Source: Takakia lepidozioides
Lineage: Eukaryota > Streptophyta > Takakiopsida > Takakiales > Takakiaceae
DNA: 64,000 nt
Assembly (NCBI GenBank): GCA_030704615.1
Contig: CM060733.1
Coordinates: forward strand, 60,514,001-60,578,000
Direction: 5' to 3'
The notes below the pieces were generated by a model, which was not told the DNA's origin, did no database searches, and saw only the letters and a list, made by a program, of their open reading frames with translations. Both the position numbers and the translations under genes were made by a program. Numbering within the stretch: the stretch's first letter is position 1; each line of letters begins with the position of its first letter. Positions 48,938 through 59,597 of the stretch are shown here, in pieces.

Positions 48938-50475
48938 TTGGGACGTTATGGCGCACGCCAAGCTGACCGGTGGGCCCCGTGCACGGACGCCCGACTCCCC
49001 CCACCCGCCGCACGCGCGGTCGCTCAGCTGCTGCCCCGGCCCACAAGCCGCGCCCGCGGCAATCCCGTCCCCAGTCCGCCCGCCAGTCCGCTGCCCGTGA
49101 GTCCAGTTCCCCTCAGTCCACCAAATCGCCAGTCCATAGAGCCCACCCAATCTGGCATCCAACAGACTCTTGCCCACCAGACTCTTTCCCAGCAAACTTC
49201 CATCCAGCACAGTCTTGGCCACTAGACTCACAGTCAGCACAGTCTTGTCCAGCACACTCCCATGTACCAGACTCTCGTCCAGCATACTCCCAGCCAGCAG
49301 ACTGCTTTGTAGACTCCCAGCCAGTGGACTGCCACCCAAAAGATGCCCATCCACCACAGTGCTGTCCAGCGGACTCCAAGCTAGCAAACTCCCATTGAGC
49401 GGACTCCCAGCCAGCAGACTCCTATTGTCACGACCACCACGGGACTTTTTGGAGTTTGGCGTTCGCCATTGCCGCTCATTGATCCCGAAGCTGTGGACCT
49501 GACGCTTGCCCGACTGAGGGTGGGGGAAGTCAATGCCAATGTGGATTGGTATAATGAGCTCCATTGCATTGTCACGGACGGCCGGTGGCCTTTTATTCCC
49601 TTTCATTATTCCATGGAATTTATTATGGCAAAAGCGAATGAAGTTCTCGAAAGCGCACATTCTGTTGCCCTGGCAGCCACGAAGGTCCAAAATGCCCCGC
49701 CACTGCTTGTCCAATTAATCCTCATGGATGACCCACGGCCTCAGGAACTCAGACATATGCCCATGACACATCCTACCTTTGGGGTGCGGGGAAAGCACTT
49801 GTTTGGAATTACTGAAGAGTACTTTGATCGCATTGCTAATTCTTTCTTTCACCATTGATGGATGCAGTTCGGCAATTTCTGTTCATACAGTAAATTGGTA
49901 AAGGACCTACAAAGTTTGAGGAAGTATTTGTTTCATTCAGATTCGGATACGGGTAAGAAGAGTGTTGTGGATGAGGCGTTGCAATGGTTTGTTGCGGTAA
50001 TGGAGCGAGCAGTGTTCGACATTGTGTTGAACAGACCGAATGTGTTCAAAGTCCTCTGGTGTGGCTCCCCATTTGAATACCGCATGCCAGCGATTCGCCA
50101 TCTCGATGGAGCATGCTTGGAACGCCAAATCAAAGATATTGGTCTCATTGGCAACCTCCTAGAAGGTAATGTTGACTTCTTCTGGACCGTTGTGAAGTTC
50201 ATGGTATTTTCTTCCACCATGCTGTCAGACTCACTTTGTCCAACTCATCTGTTTCAGGAATGTCCGATTTAGACGAGCACGTGCAATGTGCTTTTGATTC
50301 CCTTGCCAGAGGTGCACGAGATGTTGTACTGGCGTTACGGGGACTCCAACTGTTCAGCAGACAGCTGAAGACGCCATTGCTCAACAGACTGACCCACTGC
50401 AATAAAAAGAGCATGGATAGACTGTCAACATTATCCCAGCCAATGTTCAAGAGAGTGGGCGCACTACAGGTGTAG
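48938..50475 (+). pseudogene. Unrecognised two-exon gene with pentapeptide-repeat N-terminus and four in-frame stops
   Basis: One reading frame runs from ATG 48938 to 50165, joins in phase across a 92-bp intron (50166-50257, GTAATG...TTTCAG) and ends at TAG 50473-50475, giving 482 codons. The N-terminus is Pro/Ser/Arg-rich. Codons of about 49140-49430 encode degenerate five-residue repeats of the type Q-T-P-x-x. Then follows a non-repetitive domain (DPEAVDLTLARLRVGE, VDWYNELHCIVTDGRWPF, FKVLWCGSPFEYRMPAIRHL). The frame is interrupted by TAG at 49223, 49310 and 49382 and TGA at 49856, all in the same frame, and otherwise stays coding-like throughout. I recognise no family. It may be a silenced host gene or a transposon gene. 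Confidence 0.6.
49140..49430. repeat. 15-bp minisatellite encoding five-residue repeats
   Basis: About 18 units of 15 bp of the type CAGACTCCCAGCCAG, degenerate and with one short unit. In the plus frame of the surrounding gene each unit encodes (Q/R/H)(T/S)(P/L)xx. The minus strand gives an S-x-L-x-x pattern. The codon period and the frame of the host gene agree. Confidence 0.85.
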
Positions 50476-50606
50476 ATGCATATATTGGTACACTTTTCTT
50501 TTCAGATCATTTTTTATCATAAGACAAGCGGTTTCGGCATTGTACTGCCAAAACAGGTTAGTTTGTTAGTTGTCTGGAAATTGTTGGTAAAGCACGTAGG
50601 AAATTA

Positions 50607-53569
50607 GACGGTGTCTGCGACGACCATGGAGCGAAACTCTGGCGTCAAGATGACCATAGGAAGCTGCATCGACAACAGATTAGGCTGCCAATTCGGTACC
50701 AGAAACGGCGAGTTAATCATGTGCAAACAATACAAGACGACTGTTCCAGTCCCAGATTGCGATCTCTCTTTTCTCCCGCCTTTCAAGTCCAGTAGGAACA
50801 CACGACGAGGAGCTTGGCAATTGGTGGAAGCGACATGTATAGCGATGAAATATTGCAACAAAGCAATTGGCCGCATCGGAATGACAGCAGGTCAGGACGA
50901 ATGCCACCAGTTCAATCCATTTGGAGAAATGTTCCACCATCACCAGCACATACTTGTTATGACGAATCGTTAGTGGCAATGGGCCTGCAAAGTCAAGGCT
51001 CCAACGATAGCCCAAACCCATAATGGGTAAAGAATGCAGGGGCGTTGAAAGAAGCCCGTACTCTATCACACACCATGCATCTTGCCACTAATTGCTGCAC
51101 ATCCGTGTGCATGCCCCGCCACCAGTACTGCCCTTGCAGCAAACTATGAGTGCGACGTCGTATCCCAAAATGTCCCAACTCCTCATAGGCATGGCGAACC
51201 AATCGCGCTCGTTGTATTGAATGAGGCACAATCCTCACTCGTCCATCCTCCCATACTCGGAGTAGGTGAGTCCCCTCTCACTTGAATCTCTTGGCTCGTT
51301 GTAGGATCCGATCTCTCTCCTTAGCAGTCACACTAGTTGCTATCTCTCCTATACGAAGGTAGGCCAACACTACTGCATCTTCATGCACATCCTTAACACC
51401 ACCAAGCTCCTCAGTACTGATCACCGGATCGTCATGCACACCATCTACATGACCAATCCTATGGGATGGACCAGCTTGAGCTCACATTACTAGGATGCAC
51501 AAAAAGGCAGATGCATGTCATCCTGGCACCATCTCCTCATCCGTTTCACCATGCCACCGAGCTCTAGAATCATCATGCTCGCTCGTGCATGGATTACGAC
51601 TCAACCCATCTGCATCCCGATTGACTATACCGGCTCGATGTACCACCTGGAAGTCATACTCTTGAAGCATAAGTGCCCACCGTGCAAGCTTCCCTGTAAG
51701 CTTGTCTGATTCCATCAACCACTTCAATGGTTGGTGATCCGTGACAAGGGTGAAGAGGTTGTCATAGAGGTAGCATCTGAAATGTGCCACTGCCCATACC
51801 GCAGCTAGACACTCCCCTTCATATGAGCTATACTTCGCCTCGGCATTATTGTTCGAGCGGCTGGCATATGTCACTATGAACTCTCTTCCCTCATCATCCA
51901 CCTATGTGAGCAATGCTCCAATCCCCAGCATACTCCAATCCGTATGTAGCTAGAAAGGCCGCCTCAGAATAGGTGCAGAAGCCAATCGAGCCTTGAGTTC
52001 CTCAAAAGCTTCCTCCTGCTCCTCCTCCCACTGCCACTCCTTACCCACCTTGGTCAACTTGGTAAGAGCTTTCGCAATGCTGCTAAACCCCTTGACAAAC
52101 CGACGATAATAGTTTGCCAACCCCATGAAAGCATGAACTCTGCTTACATCTATGGGGCGTGGAATGCGTGCAATGGCCTCCATCTTTGTCTGTTGAACAC
52201 CCAATCCTCCAGGGTATATCATGTGGCCCAGATACTCAATCTGGTCGTGGAAGAACTTGCACTTTCCAGGGTGCAGTTTCAATCCATGCGCCCTCAAGCG
52301 CTCAAACACCACCTGAAGGTGTCTCTCATGCTCCTCAACCGTGGCACTAAAAATGATGATGTCATCAATGTAGCACCGGGCGAAGTCTAGCCCTGCAAGA
52401 ATCCTATCCATGACACTCTGAAACTCTGTAGGAGCATTCTTCAACCCAAATGGTAGGAAGCGCCATTGGTACAAACAATCCTTCCCATGCTGGTCAATCC
52501 GTTTTTTGCTTGTCAGTCTCTTTGATTGGCAACTGGTGATAACCCGATCGTAAGTCCAATGTGCTAAACACCTTCGCATGCCCAATGGCATCAAAGATTT
52601 CTTCTGGAGTTGGCATGGCATATCTATCGGACTTAGTCTGACGGTTCACATGACGATAGTCCTCACACATCCTTCTTTCTGTCCAATTGCCACAAATATC
52701 CTTCTTAGCTGACATCACCGTTGCCAAGGCATACTCCCCGCCTGACAACTCCACCAATCCAGCTTCGAACAACTCCATAGTCCGTGACTGGATCAATGAC
52801 CTCTCCATGTCACTATACCTGTAGGGCCTTCGAAAAATTGGCGTGTTACTTGCCAAATCAATACGAATCTCCTAGCCCTTCAAACTCCCCAAATCCTTCA
52901 AACCGAAGGCAAAGCAATTTTTATAAGCCCTTAGAAATCGTCGGATCCTCCGTCTCTCTCCTCCGGTGACTGTAGGTCTGACATTTGGTTCCCACTTGTC
53001 CTCAGTGACTGCAACCTTGGGTACACCAGGCTTGGAGGTAGGAGACGCATCCTTTGATTGATAAATAGCAACCTCTTGTGCCTTGTCCGCCCACCCTGAC
53101 TGTGGCGTAGCCTCCACTTGCTCCGCCATAGCCACCTTGAGAACATCCTCCGCAAAAGAAACATCCTTAACCTCTTCAAGAGCCTTGGCCACCTTGGCCT
53201 CCAACTGATCCTCCGTGTATGGCTCTCCCCACTCCTCGTATTGCTCCTTGAGAGATCCAATGACTCTCTCTTTCCGCATCTCATCCCACATCTGCCATGG
53301 GTGTTTGCACTCCATGATCATGTGCTCGCCCCAACTCACTGCCTCCACCGTCCCGATTGGCAGAGAGGGTACAATATCCAATGGAAGTGCAGAAGTAGCC
53401 ACCAATGCTTGCAATCTCCGTTGCTTAGCCATGCACAAGCCAATGACCCATGTCAAGCAATTGAGATCCATTGCCTGACCCAACACCTGGCGTCGTAATG
53501 CCTCTGATAGAGCTGACATAGCGGTAGTGTCCGTGGCAAACCCCATTGCCCGCTCTCGCTCTCTCTCTG

Positions 53570-53652
<83 letters not shown>

Positions 53653-53680
53653 TGCTGTTCACAAAAGTAAACAAACCACA
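50607..53680 (-). mobile_element. Ty3/gypsy retrotransposon fragment (pol), decayed
   Basis: On the minus strand, in order, lie a pre-RT region (from about 53560), the reverse transcriptase (YRHVNRQT, FLPFGLKNAPTEFQ, the catalytic YIDD near 52370, GHMIYPGGL), RNase H (VTYASRSNNNAEAKYSSYEG, TDHQPLKWLM) and the integrase zinc finger (HAYEELGHFGIRR...CMVCDR) with the start of the core (WSLDFAGPLP). The order RT-RNase H-integrase is that of Ty3/gypsy. It is broken by TAG at 52872, a frameshift near 52500, further stops near 51905-51952 and a frameshift near 51040. The integrase core stops after its first third. No LTRs or gag were found. It cannot be active. Confidence 0.9.
53572..53639. repeat. 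(CT)n microsatellite
   Basis: About 33 CT units next to the gypsy fragment. On the minus strand it would encode Arg-Glu repeats. Such tracts are highly mutable. Confidence 0.95.
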
Positions 53681-53695
53681 AGGGAGAGAGGGTGT

Positions 53696-54444
53696 AGAAA
53701 AAGTTAAAAGATTGTACTCATAAGACGTTGTTTGCCGTAGCCTTGTGGCCATTGACCCCGCGCCCAGTTTGAGCGGAAACAAAAGGGACAGAACCTGCCT
53801 CTATCAAGGGCTGACATTGGTAATAAGACTTACCTTCATATATAGAATTAATCTGGGTTTTCCAGATATCCTCTAGAAATCCCTTCACACAAGCATCAAA
53901 CTGTTGTGTGTGATTTGCCCAATAACTAGGCCTCAGAAGGGCCTGGGCTTTTGGCTCAGCCTTGAGACTTTCAAAGTTGGTAAACAGAGGTACAGACACA
54001 ATTCCCTTGATAGATTTGAAGAGAGCGTCTCTTTGGTGAGAGAACCCCGGACATTGTATCAGAAAATGTGTACTGTCTTCAGATTGCCCACACAACGACC
54101 AACTGCACTCTCCCTTTCCTCTTTGCTTTTGTTTGCTGTTCAAAGGTAGGCTTCCTGCCCTGAGTTTAAATTTCAGTCTAGTGCCGAGAGTGGGTAGACC
54201 CTTGAGGTCATCCAAGATGTCCTCCCCCATGTCACTGATTGGAAACAAGTTCAGGGAAGTTTTTTGCCTAACTTCATTTTCATCAGACAATCTCATGGCA
54301 ACAGACATGGCTTTGGACACTACAGCCTCTAAGTCAGATTTATCAACCCATATTGCAAATCCGTACTCCAAGGCAGGTCTAATAATGCGACAAAGCATGG
54401 TTTTCTTAACCTCAGAGTTGACCCCTCTGCAGAAAAAGTTAAAA
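53696..54444 (-). mobile_element. LINE copy E with 14-bp target duplication and internal deletion
   Basis: The body (53710-54430) encodes on the minus strand the C-terminal part of the same LINE family as copies A, C and D in a single open frame: the RT end (ALEYGFAIWVD) fused to KSDLEAVVSKAMSV, then LPTLGTRLKFKLRAGSLPLN, the knuckle region (SLCGQSEDSTHFLIQCP) and the tail TGRGVNGHKAT. The fusion reflects an internal deletion at a GATAA repeat. AGAAAAAGTTAAAA flanks it at 53696-53709 and 54431-54444. The knuckle Cys of CPLC is SLC here, and the protein lacks the RT core, so it is non-autonomous. Confidence 0.9.
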
Positions 54445-56193
54445 AGAGAGAGGGAAGATATACATGTCATGTCAGGACATGGACAAGACCACTAAGGTCA
54501 TTGTCATTGAAAGACAATGCAGCCCTTTACAGGGCACCATCTAACAACCCCTTTTTTTTAACCATCTCATTTGAATACCTCGTTACATTTCAGGGTATCT
54601 GAAAAAATAGGGTGGGAGGGCGGGATTCCTGGTCATTCATATCATGAAAGCACCATGGGTTGACATCAAACATTCATCACCATACTTGTAGATTGTAATC
54701 TCATTTCAAAAACCCAGATTGCAGGTCTGGAGATAAATCTCCAGAGCCAAGCATATAGTACTTAAAATTGAAATTGAAACATTAAGACATACATGTCTTA
54801 AGCATATTCCAGCCAACCCATACTGGTACATCTGGATCTGGTATTTCTATTGCAGGCCAGCGGAGATGCAAAGCAAGCACAATATAGGGAGTATATTAAG
54901 AGACCATATAGAGCTTACCAATTTTTTGTCCCAAGAGATCACTTGGGGTACTTTAGAAAACAGTTTGTAGTCTAAAAAGAGCCCAACAATGTGATGCTTG
55001 GTAGTCTATAAATAACCACAATGTATGTTTTACCATACATAAGACACAAGCAAGATTCATAAAATAAAAATAGGGCCGAGTCTTTTTAAGCAGATACAAG
55101 TCTGGAGTGGTATTCCAGGGTCTTAAGAACAGCTCTGCCAGGGTAGAAAGGTAATTCAAAAACCATGTTTGTAGTCCATCATATGAGATCAAAGTGAAAT
55201 GAAGGTCTTGCAGAATGTGTGTTGTCTAGTAAGGCACAACAGTCCGTCTTAATAACCAGCCAAGAGGTTTCATTGTAGAGCCGAATTTCAGTGCAGCCAA
55301 GGTACCGACTGCTACATTATACCCATGAAAAAAACAGTAGATAAATTGGTAGATTTGTATTCCATGAGTTCTCATGTCTGCCCTACCTCTTGCCATGTAG
55401 ATATGGTTGCAAGAAACCACAAACAAGGTAAGGAGCAGAAGTAGATCCTCATTGGAGCCAAGTTGAAGCAGGTCTGCATCCGTATGCTGGCAATTTTGAA
55501 GCAGCAGGCAACAGCAGCACCCACATTTGCAAGAATAGGAACTGCAAGCTTGAAGAAATCAAGACAAGTGAAGACCCTCACCTGTGCCCGTCCCAAAAAC
55601 CACCACATAAAGATGTGTGTTAGTGAGGATGCATCAGGTGAGTGGCAGGTCTTCATAGTTGTTATCCATGTCAGTGTTGAATTCTAAAGCATGTACATAT
55701 CACAATTCAAGCAAGGGTAAACTCAAAAAATCTTGAGTGTTTGTGGTATGCCCTGCGCCATGGCGTCCAACAGATCGTTTCCAACAGAACGCAATCAAAG
55801 TAGAAGTGTTCACAGATAGAGAATAGCTCATACAAAAACAGAGCCGCATGTAATCTATAGATAAATAGGGATAGAGTACTTCCCAACGAGGAGTAAAAGC
55901 GCCGCTGCAAATTAAAAAGAACCATGAGGGTCTGAGCAAAGCGATCATCGCTTTGTCGCCTGCCAGAGAGGAATCTGCCTAACCGCCAATGCGCATCCCA
56001 AGAGCCAGCCATCACGAGTACCATGTAGCAGCAGGGGAGATTTACACGGCGCATCATCAAGGATCCCTGAAGCACGAGTTCTGTGCTGTGAAATGTGTCG
56101 GCCCGCTTAAGGCACAGCTCCTCGATTTCTCATCCAGGGTGGACAAAAAGTCGCATTTTAGCACGAGATGCACTTTGTCAATGGATGACATCC
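54445..56193. other. Region without a recognised gene
   Basis: Several minus-strand frames (for example 55226-55426, 55372-55656, 55707-56075) seem to continue one another across frameshifts, as in a decayed transposon gene. No motif of a known family was found. Nothing else is evident. Confidence 0.35.
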
Positions 56194-56868
56194 AATAAAA
56201 AGGTATCTTTTAGGGTTAGGGTATAGGCTCAAGTTTAATAACTGCCATCATTTATAATAAATGATGGTAAAATTACTATCTCTTGGATTAAAATAGGTCA
56301 CCATTATTCATGTAGTTCATCCAATTTAGATGAAAGAAACAAATGGTAAACCAAGCTTTATGTACATTAAGTTTCATCATCCTACAATAATATCAGCCAA
56401 ATTTGGATGGAAAAAAGATTGGGATGAAAAACCAAATAACACTACAACAGATGAGCGTTTTTATGACTTCATATATGACTATTTTTTCAGTCTTATATGC
56501 GTTCATGACTACATCACTCTGTAGTGAAAAAAACCCTGTCATAACGACTAGTCTTTAGGACTGCGTTTTGCAAGTCATATCCGTGACTGCTTGCGTGGCA
56601 CCTGGAGTCCTGCTGCAGAAAGGGTTGCAGTCACAACTATATGACTAATATATGACTACATTGTCTGTTGAGCGCTGCCTACATAGAGAGGCGGGACACG
56701 TGCGCCACTGCGCAAGCGACACGTCATGCATTCGTCAGGGGATCATATGACTATATGTCTGCAAAGTGATGCCTGACTACATGTCTGCACAGTGATGCCT
56801 ACATGGAGAGACGCTAGCGGGACACGTGTGCTATGGCAGATTTCACACGTGGTGACTACATGACTCGC

Positions 56869-57951
56869 TCATATGACTACAGGGATGTCTACATGGAGAG
56901 TTGGGTGAATCTGGTTGCACTTTCCATGGCTCTGGAAAAATCCCACTGAAGGGAGGATTGTTTGCCGCCTTTCTTGGTATGTCGTCAACAAGAACATGTC
57001 ATCATAAGTCCATTCTGGCCAGTCTGCCCACACTCTAGACAAGTTCTTGAAATATAATGGCTTTGAATCAGACCCCTTACGGCATGGGAGGACTGGATCC
57101 TCGTCACAGTGAAGGGCATCCCACTGGAAAACCAGCTTAGTGTGGGCTGCAAAAATATAGTCCACCATTGGGAAGAAGTTGCGAGCTTGGCAACAAGACC
57201 ACACCGCCACCTCAAAGTGTTCAAAACACTTTTGCAAAAAGTCATAACAGCGTGGTCTCAAAACTACCATCTTCTTGCCACACATCTTCCCCACAAAACC
57301 TTTGGGAAGGGATGCAGGCCCATTAGCAGAATGAAAAGATTCACATAACAGACCATTTAAGTCCAGAATTAGTAAATGCTTCCTCGTTGGTCCAGGAAGT
57401 AAACTGTCATTTGGCTTCAACATGTGAACAGGAGAAATTAAAGCAACCTGCTTGTTTGTTTTGTCCCCGTCTGCATCTTCCTCCCCATTTAAACTCCCAC
57501 ATACCTGCATACCAGAATCCGGTGTGCCCGGTGGCTCTGTCACCATTGCCCCCTGGACTGCTACTGCCTTTGTACGTGGCAAGGGCTGAATTTCCACGTG
57601 TATCTCACAGCTGGCCTTCCCTGTATCCTGCTGCTGCTCGGTCAAATTCAAAAGATCATCAATGACAGGAAGACATAAGGGCTTAGAGTGAGGACCAGTT
57701 ACCGTCTGAAATTGGGATTCCAAACATTTTGATACTATCACAGCAGACGCATCCATCGTAGATGTCACTGGTCCTGCGCCTGGTAGATTAATCCCCAATC
57801 TGGTCACAATGGCTTTCTGGTACTCAATCATACTCTGCATCTGTAATTTTAATTCTGCCATGTCACGTCCTTGTGATTCCACCAGTTTGTCCAAGCCATC
57901 CATCCTGCCAACTACTGTAGAATATGCAAGACTTCCCTCCTTCCAATCCAT
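56869..57951 (-). pseudogene. FCP1/NLI-type phosphatase domain inside the CACTA element, frameshifted
   Basis: The minus-strand frame of 360 codons has an N-terminal coiled-coil-like part (residues 15-50: MDGLDKL...MAELKLQMQSM), a Pro/Thr-rich linker and an FCP1-homology phosphatase domain. The domain shows LLILDLNGLL at 194-202 with the nucleophile Asp in DLNG (plant relatives also use DLNG), VVLRPRCYDFLQKCFEHFEVAVWS, and KLVFQWDALHC. The second catalytic motif (DD-I-P) lies one frame over at 56985-56996, so a one-base shift near 56997 breaks the domain here. Family members are Ser/Thr phosphatases, some acting on the RNA polymerase II C-terminal tail. The location inside a transposon suggests capture of a host gene, or an element-specific fusion with the Transposase_24-like exon upstream. 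Confidence 0.75.
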
Positions 57952-58118
57952 GAAAACTTGCCCATGTATGAATCAAACAAAAAAAACCTAGCATGAACAA
58001 CCATTGGAAAGAAAACCCAGGCCAAAAGCCTTGAAAAAAACCCTAGCAACCTATGATGCAGCAACCACTCTAGCAAATGTGGAAAACACACTTACCCGCC
58101 TGTCACCCATGCCACAAG

Positions 58119-59144
58119 TCAGTAAGCAATGTGAGGGTTGACTATATACACATAGCAATTCAATGAGGAACAAAATACAGAGTCGTGATGATGCCACTTA
58201 CCAAGCGTGCTTCCACCATTGCCTTCCCACCATGGCCAATCTTGGTAGGATTCTGAATTGCACCATTTGCCTTCTTCATGTTGCCCGACACTTTGTGGAA
58301 CACCTCTGTCTGCCAGTAACTTACAAGCTTGTTCCATACCTCGGGGTTTCCCCTTACCACCCAACCACGCAGTGTGTGCTTCATAACGCTGGCTCTTCAT
58401 TATTCTACCAATTGTTTGTTTTAGGTGGAAGTCTTTTAACTTGTGTGGCGTATATGAAAATAGCTTAGCCAGGTGATCTCTGATTTCGTATACAACTTCA
58501 TCAGGTTGGTTGTTGATGGCAAGGGAACAATCTAGCTTGCGATAAGCCTGTCCTTTAAGAACAGCGTGCCATACATTCCGGGTCTGACCATACGGGGCTC
58601 CTTTGAGGTTCGTCAAAATCACCGTGGGAGGAAGACCTGCAGCTATTCTCTCTTCCTTCACCTTGGCAGCTTCAGTTTTGGCTGAGCTATTAGCCCTCCT
58701 TAAAGCATTGGTTCTATCATTCTTTGAAACGGCACCCTCCCCTCCTTCAGAGACCTCCGTGCGCACAGGAGAATTCAAAGCAGGATCCTGCCAAGTAAGG
58801 ACTGGTGGCCATGGCTATTGGCCAGAAGGCCGAGGACCATACTGGCCATACTGTCCATAAGCAGGAGGATATTCCGGTGGCCTGCCACCCCCATAGCTAT
58901 TAGGGGGTGGCAAATATGGTGGAGGAGGATACTGGCCATACCGCCCATATGGAGGAGCACCATATTGACCCTGACCATACTGAGTGCCAGACTGTGGGTA
59001 CTGAGGCATACCATAATAAGGTGGGGGTACTGGTGGCACAGAACCCACAACGATGGGAGAGTTAGGGCCACCTCCTGCGTTCTTGTGGGCGCCATCTCCA
59101 TTGCTAGCAGCAGGGATCGTGGATCCAGTGCGCTTGTGCTTGCC
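58119..59144 (-). pseudogene. Transposase_24 (Ptta/En/Spm)-like gene with P/G/Y/Q-rich N-terminus
   Basis: An exon starts at 59144 after CTTTTCAG and encodes GKHKRTGSTIPAASNG, then a Pro/Tyr/Gly/Gln-rich part with repeats such as YGQYGPRP. A TAG at 58815 interrupts the frame, which continues with NDRTNALRRANSSAKTEAAK and IRDHLAKLFSYT. Near 58380 it shifts by one base into RGNPEVWNKLVSYWQTEVF...NPTKIGHGGKAM, which fits the W-x2-LV-x-YW, N/K-rich and GG/GS-K features of plant Transposase_24. A donor follows at 58201 (TTG|GTAAGT). In En/Spm-like elements the companion protein of this kind binds subterminal repeats. It is broken in this copy, and the exon may be joined to the FCP1 exon downstream. 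Confidence 0.7.
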
Positions 59145-59597
59145 CTGAAAAGAAATTCCCCTAGTACAATGTGGGTGATTACACATACATATAGGCAGCA
59201 AGCAGCAAATCCTTGAATTCAATATAACAAATTGGAAGCACATATCATTTGTAAAGACAAGATTACCCAAAACTCAGTATGATCTTGGGCAGTAAATCTC
59301 CCAAATTTGATTGGCCCCAATGATGTCCTCCCAGTACATTTTTGAACCCTCTTAGGTATGGGGTGTTCATGAAATCCATAGCAAGAATTCAAATGGACAA
59401 ACCTGATGGGTCCATGAGAAGTATCCCTCCAAGTTTTACTGATATTCTGGGTGCATAAGTAACCCAAGTATCTCTATAAGTAGCCATTGTAGCTTAGTAC
59501 CAGGACGTTGGTTTCATGGGGCAAAGAATTTGAACACACCTGAAGTCTACATTGGCATGACATCATGCCTTTGGCACTTCAACTTGTCTAGCGGGCA

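Noticed and set aside
48929-49714. Minus-strand open frame with S-x-L-x-x repeats, resembling a pentapeptide-repeat protein
   Set aside because: The plus-strand frame continues into a coding-like domain across an intron in phase. The minus pattern is a by-product of the 15-bp repeat.
55226-56075. Minus-strand frames as a possible membrane protein gene
   Set aside because: Frames overlap, change phase without splice sites and show no known motif. They are more likely a decayed repeat.
56205-56222. TTTTAGGGTTAGGG as an interstitial telomere repeat
   Set aside because: Only two degenerate units, and it is part of the foldback arm, also seen at 63977-63990 in altered form.
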